The notes under the pieces are model-generated. The model was not told the DNA's origin. It saw only the letters and a list, made by a program, of their open reading frames with translations, and ran no database searches. This document shows positions 51,014-59,579 of a stretch of DNA of 64,000 nt, in pieces (the stretch's first letter is position 1; each line of letters opens with the position of its first letter). The stretch spans positions 7,816,001-7,880,000 of the forward strand of contig NZ_CP107841.1 of assembly GCF_036346855.1 (NCBI RefSeq). Reading direction: 5' to 3'. Source of the DNA: Streptomyces europaeiscabiei (GTDB lineage Bacteria > Actinomycetota > Actinomycetes > Streptomycetales > Streptomycetaceae). A program made the translations under genes and the position numbers.

Positions 51014-51133
51014 GTGTTCCTGACGATCAGTACCACCGGTACCCCAGAGCGCCCCGCGACCGATCTCGGCTTCCTGCTGCACAAGCATCCCGACAAATCG
51101 CAGGCATTCTCCACCTCCTACGGCAATCCGTAG
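51014..51133 (+). pseudogene. hen1: Displaced 5' fragment of hen1
   Basis: GTG 51014 opens 39 codons ending at TAG 51131. The reading (VFLTISTTG, then ATDLGFLLHKHPDKSQAFSTSYG) is the N-terminus of the RNA ribose 2'-O-methyltransferase Hen1. It is cut at SYG, where the intact copy at 55284 continues with KAHVLYPEAG. The fragment is what remains of the original gene start after insertion of the recombinase element. Confidence 0.93.
51116..51126. other. Left attachment core (attL)
   Basis: TCCTACGGCAA, shared with the right junction. The left flank is native hen1 sequence, while the right flank (TCCGTAGATACGTAG) belongs to the element. The recombinase gene starts 41 nt later. Confidence 0.75.
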
Positions 51134-51167
51134 ATACGTAGATTGAAACTGCCCTACGCTCTGGTCC

Positions 51168-52850
51168 ATGGGAGAGACACAGAGGGCGCTACTCGCCGCA
51201 CGGATCAGCATCGACACCGACGAATCGACTTCCATCACACGGCAGTTGGAGAAGCTCCACACGTGGGCTGAGGGGCTTGGGCACGCCGTAGCGGGAGTGG
51301 TGGAGGACCGGTCGGTGTCTGGCGCCGTAGACCTCCCTGAGCGCCCCTCTATGGGCCCGTGGCTCACCGAGGAAGGGCGGGAGAAGTGGGACGTGTTGGC
51401 GGTCGCTACGCAGGACCGTCTCAGCCGTGACGATCTCCACTTCATGGCGTTCGTCAAGAACGTTCTTGACTGGGGGAAGACCCTCGTTGTTCTCGATGAT
51501 CCGTCGTTCGATATCTCTACCGAGACGGGACGGCTCATTGCCTACGCGAAAGCCACTCAGGCAGCAGGAGAGCTGAGGAAGATCAGGCAGCGCGTAGCCG
51601 ACGCGCGCGACTACCTACGGCGTAACGGTCTGTTCGCTGGTGGTTTGACTCCCTTCGGCTACGTCTACGGGGATTCTGAGGACGGGAAACACTATGTCCT
51701 GGTGCCGGAAGCCGAGTACGCCAAGCTCTTGCAAGAGATCTCAGAGCGTGTACGTAGTGGAGTCTCCACCAATCAGATTGCCCGAGAGTTAAACGCCAAA
51801 GGGGTTCTGACGTGGCGTGACTACCTGAGGGAGCTGAGAGGGAAGGACCCAAGGCGCAGGAACGGCAAGGCTCTGACGGAACCCAAGGGAACCAACTGGA
51901 GTCCTCAGGTCGTTCAGCGCATTCTCAAGCATCCTGCGTGTGCCGGATTCCTCGCCTACAAGGGTGAGCCATACGAGGATGACCAGGGGAATTTGGTTAT
52001 GGCTACCGAGTATCCGATTCTCACCAATTCCGAATGGCAAGCCACCGTTACGGCCATCAAGTCTCGTGGCGTATCGGATATCCGCCGAACAAATCAAGCA
52101 TCCCTACTGACCGGTGTTGCGCGGTGCGGAACCTGCGGCGCACGGATGTTCTGTCACCGCTTGAAGAAGACGCTTGCCACAGGAGAAGTCAAGGTCTATC
52201 GGCATTACTCATGTGCGGCCCGCTCCAAGGGAATGCCCTGTGCCAATTCTGCGCGCATCCCAGAGGACTTGCTCAATGAAGTCTTTGAGGAAGCGCTGCT
52301 CAGCCGACTCGGGGAGCTTCCTGAGGTAGTGAAGATGACAGAGCCAGGGGAGGATCACACAGCGGAGCTTGAGCAGGTCAGAGCACGTCTGCTGCGTCTG
52401 GAAAAGGACTATGAGAACGGACGGTATGACGATGAGGACAAGGAAGAGTCGTACTGGCGTATGCATGGGAACCTGACCAGGAAGCAGAAGGAACTCAAAG
52501 CCAAGCCGGTACGCCCTGCGGTTACTCGATTCGTTCCTACGGGTCTTACGTGGGCTCAGAAGTGGGGAGGCATGAGGACCGAGGAACGACGGGATTACCT
52601 GACTGGCAGGGGTGTACAGGTGTACGTGTGGAAGAAAGCAATTCCCAATGTCGCGCACGGCGTTGTGGTCTCGCTCGGAGATCTCAAGCAACTTGCCCAA
52701 GCTGCGGGATTGGGCGCTGCCTCTGTCGAGGGATGGCAGGTGACCGGATGGAACGTACCGGCGCACTGGATCAACCCTGAACTGAGGGATTTTCCAGGGT
52801 TGACACTGGAGCCTGTACCCGAGTTCCTTAAGGAACTGAAAGCGGTATAA
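51168..52850 (+). CDS. Large serine recombinase (integrase)
   Basis: This 560-residue protein has an N-terminal resolvase domain with the likely nucleophile in LLAARISIDTDE (Ser13), QDRLSRDDLHF near residue 84, a recombinase domain (about 160-300; NWSPQVVQRILKHPACAGFL) and a zinc ribbon (CGTCGARMFC near 322 and CAARSKGMPC near 350), followed by a coiled-coil (AELEQVRARLLRLEKDYEN). It would integrate the element at the hen1 site and, with a directionality factor, excise it. A TTA codon at 51789-51791 and lower G+C mark it as foreign. A T-rich terminator follows. Confidence 0.95.
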   Translation: MGETQRALLAARISIDTDESTSITRQLEKLHTWAEGLGHAVAGVVEDRSVSGAVDLPERPSMGPWLTEEGREKWDVLAVATQDRLSRDDLHFMAFVKNVLDWGKTLVVLDDPSFDISTETGRLIAYAKATQAAGELRKIRQRVADARDYLRRNGLFAGGLTPFGYVYGDSEDGKHYVLVPEAEYAKLLQEISERVRSGVSTNQIARELNAKGVLTWRDYLRELRGKDPRRRNGKALTEPKGTNWSPQVVQRILKHPACAGFLAYKGEPYEDDQGNLVMATEYPILTNSEWQATVTAIKSRGVSDIRRTNQASLLTGVARCGTCGARMFCHRLKKTLATGEVKVYRHYSCAARSKGMPCANSARIPEDLLNEVFEEALLSRLGELPEVVKMTEPGEDHTAELEQVRARLLRLEKDYENGRYDDEDKEESYWRMHGNLTRKQKELKAKPVRPAVTRFVPTGLTWAQKWGGMRTEERRDYLTGRGVQVYVWKKAIPNVAHGVVVSLGDLKQLAQAAGLGAASVEGWQVTGWNVPAHWINPELRDFPGLTLEPVPEFLKELKAV

Positions 52851-52867
52851 AAGAATGAGGCGTAAAG

Positions 52868-52900
52868 AAAAGGCTCCACTGGGTAGCGGGGCCTTTTTGT
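52868..52900 (+). terminator. Intrinsic terminator after the recombinase
   Basis: GGCTCC paired with GGGGCC (52872-52877, 52888-52893) followed by TTTTTG is a conventional T-tailed terminator, unusual among the T-less hairpins elsewhere in the window. Confidence 0.75.
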
Positions 52901-53192
52901 TTTCCTATTGGTTATAAATTCGACCACTCCCACCTTCAACGGTTCAATAACAATTGAAGGTGGTCCGGTCTCTGTCGTGCCTGAGGCTCCCTATGGGGGG
53001 CAGTAGCCCCATGGGGCTAGACCAGGGCTTTCCTCCATCCTTGACAGATCTTCATAGGGTATGTATCACGCGCAATGCGCGTATTGAGCCCCAAGTGGAA
53101 GCTATGAGGATTATTATAGGGAGTAGATCATTTCTCCTTAAGGGGGATAGGGGGCAGGGCTTCGGCATAGTCACATGACGTCCGGTTCGTGA
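52901..53192. other. AT-rich intergenic region in the element
   Basis: No gene is convincing. Base composition is clearly more AT-rich than the host, with runs such as ATTATTATAGG near 53,110. It may contain the left end of the IS. Confidence 0.55.
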
Positions 53193-54377
53193 TCATGTGA
53201 GGCCGAGTAGGGCGAGCGGACGGTTGGGGTCGCGGGCGTTGGCGCGGAGTGCGGCGGCGATGTTGGTGGCGCCGGACAGCTTGAGGGCGCCGATGGCCAA
53301 GTTGCGCCAGGTCGCCATCGCGCGTGGTGCATTGCCGGTCCGCAGTTGGGAGGCGTCCTCGGCGAAAGTCGTGTCGCGGACGTGGTGCAGGGCCTCCACC
53401 TTCCAGTGGTCCCGGACCAGCTTGGCCAGCTGGGCAGGGGTGGACTGCTCAGTGGCCAGGCTGGTGACGGCGTAGACGGTTTTGACAGTGGTTCTGCCCG
53501 TCTTGCGGTCGGTGCGGCGGCGCTTGATCTGGAGCGCCTGGCTGGCTCCGGGGAACAGCAGGTTGTTCACGGTGACGACCTTGATCCGGCGGATCTCGGA
53601 CCGTCCGTGACCGACGGCGCGCGTGCGGCCCTGGAGCGGGATGTCCTTCCAGGGAAGGGCTTTGAGCTGCTTGCGGAGCCTCTTCTGATTGCCCTTGACG
53701 ATCACGATGTAGTGGGCTCGGCGCCCAAGGAGGTAGACGGCATGCTCGCGCTGGGTGTGCAGCGCGTCGCTGGTGACGACCACGCCGGCCAGGTCGGTGA
53801 CCGTCTCCAGCAGCGGCTGGAAGCAGGTGATCTCGCCGGTCTTCTCACCTACGTCCAGCTGAGCCAGCACGAGGCTGGTGGTGTGGTCCAGCGCGGCCAG
53901 CAGATGGATCCTGCGGCCCTTGGCCCTCGCGGCGCCGCGCAGGCTCTTTCCGTCGACGGCAAGTCCTCGCAATGGGAATGCGGTAGGGGCGCGGCGGTCG
54001 GCGAGCCAGCAGCCCACGGCCCGGTCAAGTGCGTCACCGTCGATGCGGGCCAGCAGTCTGCGTACGGTCGTTTCCGCTGGCAGGTTCCGCTTCGGGCACA
54101 GTGGGTCCGGCCGCACGCCGAGGGGTTCGAGCAGCTGGGGAGGGGTGTCGACGATCCATTCGCCGACCGCCAGCAGGGAGTTCGCCCCGGCCAGCACCGC
54201 GCACGCGGTCAGCGCGAGCACGACGGTCAGGCCATGCCTCACCCCGCGCGGATCGCGCGGGTCGGGCACCTCGGCAAGACGTTGCAGAAGGCCGGGGACT
54301 TCCCCCGGCACCACCTCTGGATGCTCACTGAGCTGGTCAAGGGCAGGCGGGATCGGCGATGATGCGTCGGCAGGCAC
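53193..54377 (-). CDS. ISAs1-family transposase
   Basis: This 394-residue DDE transposase matches the ISAs1 family: [19 protein letters not shown] near residue 37, [13 protein letters not shown] near 138 (first Asp), [17 protein letters not shown] near 198 and VKGNQKRL near 228 (second Asp region), and [17 protein letters not shown] near 338, which carries the catalytic Glu. It starts at GTG 54377. Its G+C is like the host rather than the neighbouring recombinase, so the IS probably came in from a Streptomyces replicon after the element. Terminal inverted repeats could not be fixed; both ends share a weak GATCATG motif (about 53,190 and 54,415). Confidence 0.9.
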   Translation of the reverse strand: MPADASSPIPPALDQLSEHPEVVPGEVPGLLQRLAEVPDPRDPRGVRHGLTVVLALTACAVLAGANSLLAVGEWIVDTPPQLLEPLGVRPDPLCPKRNLPAETTVRRLLARIDGDALDRAVGCWLADRRAPTAFPLRGLAVDGKSLRGAARAKGRRIHLLAALDHTTSLVLAQLDVGEKTGEITCFQPLLETVTDLAGVVVTSDALHTQREHAVYLLGRRAHYIVIVKGNQKRLRKQLKALPWKDIPLQGRTRAVGHGRSEIRRIKVVTVNNLLFPGASQALQIKRRRTDRKTGRTTVKTVYAVTSLATEQSTPAQLAKLVRDHWKVEALHHVRDTTFAEDASQLRTGNAPRAMATWRNLAIGALKLSGATNIAAALRANARDPNRPLALLGLT

Positions 54378-54521
54378 GGTCTTCCAGGCAGGTCACGGGG
54401 CGTCAAGAACTCCATGATCTTGGGAGTCCGTGCCTGTCCGGCTTGCCGGGAGCCGTCGAGCCGGCGGAGCGTCACCCGCCGGTGCTGCGCAACCGAACCG
54501 GTCCACGCCGGACCGTCGGTC

Positions 54522-54848
54522 TCATCGAGGACCATCGAGCGGCAGTTCCACACGTCGCCCGAGACCGATCTCTTCCGCCTCATCGTTCGTGACCATCGCG
54601 AACACTCCGCTCGGGATGCCCGGAACTCTGGCCACGCGGGACGCGACGGCCAGGAGATCCGCCTCGGCGGCCCCGGTGATGAAGAAGACGTACGCCTCGC
54701 CGTACTCCTCTCCTTCGTCATGCACTCCCGCTACCCCCTGTTCAGCCAGGAAGTCCTCGACCTGGTCGATCCAGGGGAAGACATAGGAACCCTCCGGAGT
54801 GCCCGGGGCCTCCCCAAGGGGCACATGGATCTCAACGACGATGTCCAT
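54522..54848 (-). CDS. Small acidic hypothetical protein
   Basis: This 108-residue protein starts at ATG 54848 (MDIVVEIHVPLGEAPG) and reads as a compact alpha/beta protein: EDFLAEQGVAGVHDEGEEYG near residue 34, AYVFFITGAAEADLLAVASR near 55, then a charged end. It contains no catalytic motif or known domain that I recognise. Many Streptomyces genomes carry small proteins of this look near IS elements, but the function is unknown. Confidence 0.68.
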   Translation of the reverse strand: MDIVVEIHVPLGEAPGTPEGSYVFPWIDQVEDFLAEQGVAGVHDEGEEYGEAYVFFITGAAEADLLAVASRVARVPGIPSGVFAMVTNDEAEEIGLGRRVELPLDGPR

Positions 54849-54880
54849 GCAGGCATTGTCCCTGGCCAGGACCCGGCTGC

Positions 54881-55177
54881 ATGCTCCGCTCCTGGAACAC
54901 CGCGAGGCGCGGTAAATCAACACGAACCAGACGGGCATCTGACTACGCCGAAGCCCTGGGTCTCGAGGCGGCTCGGAAGAACGGCAAGGTTGGTGGTCGT
55001 CGTCCGGTCATGACTGAGGCTCTGACAGCTCAGGCTGTGGCGCTCAGGGGCAAGGGATTCACCATCCGGCAGATTCAGCCTCACCTCACCTACAAGACCG
55101 GGAGCGGAGAAACCCGTAACCCGTCCGTCGGTGCCATCTCTCAGGCTCTCCAGGCTCACGACGAGAGCCAGGGCTGA
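54881..55177 (+). pseudogene. C-terminal remnant of a small serine resolvase/invertase
   Basis: From about 54,957 the frame reads AARKNGKVGGRRPVMTEAL followed by AVALRGKGFTIRQI and NPSVGAISQAL, the Hin-type helix-turn-helix DNA-binding end of small resolvases. The catalytic N-terminal ~130 residues are missing and the first part of the frame is unrelated. It appears to be a truncated recombinase left in the element. Confidence 0.72.
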
Positions 55178-55283
55178 ACGGCTCACAGGGCCTCACGAGA
55201 CCCCTACCGACTGGTGGGGGTCCTCTGTCGTTCCGGGGTAATCCAGTACCGGCGCGGGCCCGCTGACACGCATACTCGGACAC

Positions 55284-56765
55284 GTGTTCCTGACGATCTC
55301 CACCACCGGCAATGAGCAGCACCCGGCTACTGACCTGGGGTTCCTCCTCCATAAGCACCCTGACCGAGCGTTCTCAACCAACCTGTCCTACGGCAAGGCG
55401 CACGTCCTCTACCCCGAGGCCGGCGTCGAGCGGTGCACGGCCGCGCTGTTGCTCGAGGTGGACGCGGTGGCACTGGTCCGGCGCGGCAAGGGCAAGGGGC
55501 GTGGCGGGGCACCGGACGCCGCGCTCGCCCAGTACGTCAACGACCGCCCGTACGCGGCCTCCTCCCTCCTCGCCGTCGCGTTGAACGACGTCTTCTCCAG
55601 CGCCGTGCGCGGCCACTGCAAGGCCCGGCCCGAACTCCCGGGGCGGACCCGTCCGCTGCGCGTCGAGATACCGGCGCTGCCCGCACGCGGCGGGCCGGCC
55701 CTCGTCGCCAAGCTGTTCGAGCCGCTCGGCTGGACGGTCACGGCCGAGGAGGTGGCGCTGGACACCGAGTTCCCGGAGTGGGGCGCCTCCCGTTACGTAC
55801 GGCTCGTCCTGGAGGCGGAGTCGCTGACCCTCGCCGAGGCACTGCGCCACCTGTATGTCCTGCTGCCGGTCCTCGACGACACCAAGCACTACTGGGTGTC
55901 CTCCGACGAGGTCGACAAGCTGCTGCGCGCGGGCGAGGGGTGGCTCCCGGCCCACCCCGAGCACAAGCTGATCACCAGCCGGTACCTCTCCCGCCGCTGG
56001 TCGCTGACCCGGCAGGCCATGGAGCGCCTGGAACTCGTACGGCTGGCCGAGGCCGACGACAGCGAGGTCGAGGCGATCGACAACGCCGTCGAGGAGGCCG
56101 CGGACGGGGAAGCCGAGGGCGAGGAGAGGCCGACGCCGCTCGCCGTGCAGCGACGGGACGCGATCATCGCCGCGCTGGAGGAGTCCGGCGCCGCGCGCGT
56201 CCTCGATCTCGGCTGCGGTCAGGGCCAGTTGGTCCAGGCGCTGCTCAAGGACGTCCGCTTCACCGAGATCGTCGGTACGGACGTGTCGATGCGCGCGCTC
56301 ACCATCGCCTCCCGCCGCCTCAAGCTCGACCGTATGGGCGAGCGTCAGGCCTCCCGCGTCCAGCTCTTCCAGAGCTCCCTCGCCTATACCGACAAGCGGC
56401 TCAAGGGGTACGACGCCGCCGTGCTCTGCGAGGTCATCGAGCACCTCGACCTGCCGAGGCTGCCCGCCCTGGAGTACGCGGTGTTCGGCTCGGCCCGCCC
56501 GAGGACCGTCCTCGTGACCACCCCGAACGTCGAGTACAACGTCCGCTGGGAGAGCCTCCCCGCCGGCCATGTCCGCCACGGCGACCACCGCTTCGAGTGG
56601 ACGCGGGAGGAGTTCCGTACCTGGGCGACCGCGGTGGCCGAACGGCACGGCTACGACGTCGGGTTCGTGCCCGTCGGGCCGGACGACCCGGAGGTGGGGC
56701 CGCCCACCCAGATGGCCGTGTTCAAGCAGCGCAACACCAACGAGAAGGAGGCGAAGGCGGCATGA
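55284..56765 (+). CDS. hen1: Hen1: 3'-terminal RNA ribose 2'-O-methyltransferase (chimeric 5' end)
   Basis: This 493-residue protein contains the Hen1 N-terminal domain (residues 1-~240) and a C-terminal AdoMet methyltransferase: VLDLGCGQGQLVQALL near 310 and the metal-binding CEVIEHLDLPRLPALE near 388. It methylates the 3'-terminal ribose at the break of a cleaved RNA before sealing by Pnkp, making the repaired RNA resistant to further cutting by the same ribotoxin. The first 37 codons come from the integrated element (TTGNEQHPATD instead of TTGTPERPATD in the displaced fragment), yet the frame is intact. The stop overlaps the pnkp start (ATGA). Confidence 0.95.
   Translation: MFLTISTTGNEQHPATDLGFLLHKHPDRAFSTNLSYGKAHVLYPEAGVERCTAALLLEVDAVALVRRGKGKGRGGAPDAALAQYVNDRPYAASSLLAVALNDVFSSAVRGHCKARPELPGRTRPLRVEIPALPARGGPALVAKLFEPLGWTVTAEEVALDTEFPEWGASRYVRLVLEAESLTLAEALRHLYVLLPVLDDTKHYWVSSDEVDKLLRAGEGWLPAHPEHKLITSRYLSRRWSLTRQAMERLELVRLAEADDSEVEAIDNAVEEAADGEAEGEERPTPLAVQRRDAIIAALEESGAARVLDLGCGQGQLVQALLKDVRFTEIVGTDVSMRALTIASRRLKLDRMGERQASRVQLFQSSLAYTDKRLKGYDAAVLCEVIEHLDLPRLPALEYAVFGSARPRTVLVTTPNVEYNVRWESLPAGHVRHGDHRFEWTREEFRTWATAVAERHGYDVGFVPVGPDDPEVGPPTQMAVFKQRNTNEKEAKAA
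55386..55396. other. Right attachment core (attR)
   Basis: TCCTACGGCAA, identical to the left core. The left flank is element-borne hen1-like sequence, the right flank native hen1. Joining the outer flanks recreates an uninterrupted hen1. Confidence 0.75.
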
Positions 56766-59308
56766 CCGAGACCCAGCTGAAGCAGGGGCGCGTCCTGCCC
56801 GTCACCGACCTCTCCCTCGTGGTGCTGATCGGCGCGTCCGGCTCGGGCAAGTCGACGTTCGCCCGACGGCACTTCAAGCCCACCGAGATCATCTCGTCCG
56901 ACTTCTGCCGGGGCCTCGTCTCCGACGACGAGAACGACCAGGGCGCGACGAAGGACGCCTTCGACGTCCTGCACTACATCGCGGGCAAGCGCCTCGCGGC
57001 CGGCCGCCGTACGGTCGTCGACGCGACCAGCGTGCAGCAGGAGTCCCGCAAGCAGCTGATCGAGCTGGCGCGGAAACACGACGTGCTGCCGATCGCCATC
57101 GTGCTCGACGTGCCGGAGGAGGTGTGCGCCGAACGCAACGCGGCCCGCACCGACCGCGCCGACATGCCGCGCCGGGTGATCCAGCGCCACACCCGCGAAC
57201 TCCGCCGTTCCCTGCGGCACCTGGAGCGCGAGGGCTTCCGCAAGGTGCACGTCCTGCGGGGCGTGGAGGACGCCGAGAACGCCACGGTCGTCACCGAGAA
57301 GCGCTTCAACGACCTCACCCACCTCACCGGCCCGTTCGACATCGTCGGTGACATCCACGGCTGCGCGAGCGAACTGGAGGCGCTGCTCGGCAAGCTGGGC
57401 TACGTCGACGGCACGCACCCTCAGGGCCGTACGGCCGTCTTCGTCGGCGACCTCGTCGACCGGGGCCCGGACAGCCCGGGCGTGCTGCGCCGCGTGATGT
57501 CGATGGTCGGCTCGGGCGACGCGCTCTGTGTGCCCGGCAACCACGAGAACAAGTACGGCCGTCACCTCAAGGGCCGCAACGTCCAGCACACCCACGGACT
57601 CGCCGAGACCATCGAGCAGATGGAGGGCGAGAGCGAGGAGTTCAAGAAGCAGGTACGGGAGTTCATCGACGGGCTCGTCAGCCACTACGTCCTCGACGGC
57701 GGCCGGCTGGTCGTCTGCCACGCCGGTCTGCCGGAGAAGTACCACGGCCGGACCTCCGGCCGGGTGCGCAGCCACGCGCTGTACGGCGACACCACCGGCG
57801 AGACCGACGAGTTCGGGCTGCCGGTGCGCTACCCGTGGGCGGAGGACTACCGGGGTCGCGCGGCCGTGGTCTACGGCCACACCCCGGTGCCCACCGCCAC
57901 CTGGCTGAACAACACCATCTGCCTCGACACGGGCGCCGTCTTCGGCGGCAAGCTCACCGCGCTGCGCTGGCCGGAGCGCGAGCTGGTCGAGGTGCCCGCG
58001 GAGCGGGTCTGGTACGAGCCGGCGAAGCCGCTGGCCACGGAGGCCCCCGGCGGGCACGAGGGCCGGCCGCTGGACCTGGCGGACGTGCACGGCCGCCGGG
58101 TCGTCGAGACCCGGTACGCGGGCCGGGTGTCGGTCCGCGAGGAGAACGCGGCCGCCGCCCTGGAGGTCATGAGCCGCTTCGCGGTCGACCCGCGGCTGCT
58201 GCCGTACCTGCCGCCGACCATGGCCCCGACGGCCACCTCACACATCGAGGGCTATCTGGAGCACCCGGCCGAGGCGTTCGCGCAGTACAAGGAGGACGGC
58301 GTCGCGCGGGTCGTGTGCGAGGAGAAGCACATGGGGTCGCGGGCCGTCGCCCTGATCTGCCGTGACGCGGACGCGGCCCGTGAACGCTTCGGCGTGGACG
58401 GTCCCACGGGCTCCCTCTGCACCCGTACCGGCCGCCCGTTCTTCGACGACGAGGCCCGCACCGAACTGGTCCTCGGCCGGGTCCGCGAGGCCATGACGGC
58501 GGCCGGCCTGTGGGACGAACTGGAGACCGACTGGGTACTGCTGGACGCCGAGCTGATGCCGTGGTCGCTGAAGGCGTCCGGGCTGCTGCGCACCCAGTAC
58601 GCGGCCGTCGGCGCCGCGTCCGGCGCGGTGTTCCCGGGCGCGCTGGCCGCCCTGGAAGGCGCGGTGGCACGTGGCGTGGACGTGAGCGAGCTGCTGGCCA
58701 AGCAGCGTGAGCGGGCCGCCGACGCGGCCGCGTTCACCGACGCGTACCGGCGCTACTGCTGGCCGACCGAGGGCCTGGACGGCGTCCGGCTCGCCCCTTT
58801 CCAGATCCTCGCCGTCCAGGGCCGCAGCCTCGCCGCCCTGCCGCACGACGAGCAGCTGGCCCTCATCGACCGGCTCGTCGAGTTCGACGTCAGCGGTCTG
58901 CTGCAGACGACCCGGCGCCTCTTCGTCGACACCGGCGACGAGGCCTCGGTGCGGGCCGGGATCGACTGGTGGCTGGAGATGACCGGCCGCGGCGGCGAGG
59001 GAATGGTCGTCAAGCCGGTCGAGGCCGTGGTAAGGAGCGGCCGGGGAAGGCTGGTCCAGCCGGGCATCAAGTGCCGGGGCCGGGAGTACCTGCGGATCAT
59101 CTACGGGCCGGAGTACACCCGTCCCGAGAACCTCGACCGGCTGCGCGGCAGGTTCCTCAACCACAAGCGGTCGCTCGCCCTGCGCGAGTACGCCCTGGGC
59201 CTGGAGGCTCTGGACCGGCTCGCCGAGGGGGAGCCGCTGTGGCGGGTGCACGAGGCGGTGTTCGGGGTACTGGCACTGGAGTCGGAGCCGGTCGACCCTC
59301 GTCTGTGA
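56762..59308 (+). CDS. pnkp: Pnkp: polynucleotide kinase-phosphatase-ligase for RNA repair
   Basis: This 848-residue protein has three domains: an N-terminal kinase (GASGSGKST near residue 24, DATSVQQESR near 86), a central binuclear metallophosphatase (VGDIHGC near 196, GDLVDRGPDS near 228, PGNHENKYG near 257) and a C-terminal nucleotidyl-transferase/ligase (KHMGSRA near 524 with the adenylated Lys; DWVLLDAELMPW near 594; GMVVKP near 745). It heals RNA ends by 5' phosphorylation and 3' phosphate removal and, with Hen1, seals the break. Translational overlap with hen1 makes this a repair operon. Confidence 0.95.
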   Translation: MTETQLKQGRVLPVTDLSLVVLIGASGSGKSTFARRHFKPTEIISSDFCRGLVSDDENDQGATKDAFDVLHYIAGKRLAAGRRTVVDATSVQQESRKQLIELARKHDVLPIAIVLDVPEEVCAERNAARTDRADMPRRVIQRHTRELRRSLRHLEREGFRKVHVLRGVEDAENATVVTEKRFNDLTHLTGPFDIVGDIHGCASELEALLGKLGYVDGTHPQGRTAVFVGDLVDRGPDSPGVLRRVMSMVGSGDALCVPGNHENKYGRHLKGRNVQHTHGLAETIEQMEGESEEFKKQVREFIDGLVSHYVLDGGRLVVCHAGLPEKYHGRTSGRVRSHALYGDTTGETDEFGLPVRYPWAEDYRGRAAVVYGHTPVPTATWLNNTICLDTGAVFGGKLTALRWPERELVEVPAERVWYEPAKPLATEAPGGHEGRPLDLADVHGRRVVETRYAGRVSVREENAAAALEVMSRFAVDPRLLPYLPPTMAPTATSHIEGYLEHPAEAFAQYKEDGVARVVCEEKHMGSRAVALICRDADAARERFGVDGPTGSLCTRTGRPFFDDEARTELVLGRVREAMTAAGLWDELETDWVLLDAELMPWSLKASGLLRTQYAAVGAASGAVFPGALAALEGAVARGVDVSELLAKQRERAADAAAFTDAYRRYCWPTEGLDGVRLAPFQILAVQGRSLAALPHDEQLALIDRLVEFDVSGLLQTTRRLFVDTGDEASVRAGIDWWLEMTGRGGEGMVVKPVEAVVRSGRGRLVQPGIKCRGREYLRIIYGPEYTRPENLDRLRGRFLNHKRSLALREYALGLEALDRLAEGEPLWRVHEAVFGVLALESEPVDPRL

Positions 59309-59390
59309 CACCCCCCGTCCTCGTCTGTGACACCCCCCGTCCGGGATGTGGGGCCCCCGTCCGGGACGTGACACCCCCACGTCCTTGACG
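59299..59390. repeat. 22-bp direct repeats after pnkp
   Basis: CTCGTCTGTGACACCCCCCG recurs at 59299 and 59321 (22-bp period), followed by two more degenerate units with GGGACGTGACACCCCC. The first unit overlaps the end of pnkp; the rest is intergenic, upstream of the prenyl-synthase fusion. Confidence 0.75.
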
Positions 59391-59579
59391 GGTGGACCCG
59401 CGCCCGGGAGGCGACAATGCGGCTGATAATGTCGCAGCCAGGCGTGGCCGTGCACTGCGTTCGAATGGTTCCAGCGGTTCCGGCAGTGCTCGGGGGACAG
59501 TGATCGCAGCCAGTCGCAGGCGATCGCTGTCACCCGGGTCGGTCCCATCGGTCCCATTCGAAGGTATGTGGGGTTTCCC

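Larger units (their letters stand above)
51116..55396. mobile_element. 4.3-kb serine-recombinase element integrated in hen1
   Basis: The element lies between two copies of TCCTACGGCAA (51116-51126 and 55386-55396). On the left the copy ends the broken hen1 start; on the right it sits in the chimeric hen1. Inside are a large serine recombinase at the left end, an ISAs1-type transposase, a small hypothetical gene, a resolvase remnant and ~100 nt of hen1-like coding sequence that gives hen1 a new promoter and first 37 codons. The recombinase region has visibly lower G+C than the host genes. The element is too small to be an intact phage or ICE and may be a degraded one. Confidence 0.85.

Noticed and set aside
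51116..51133. tRNA attachment site for the integrated element
   Set aside because: The flanks are hen1 coding sequence, not tRNA; the site lies within a protein gene.
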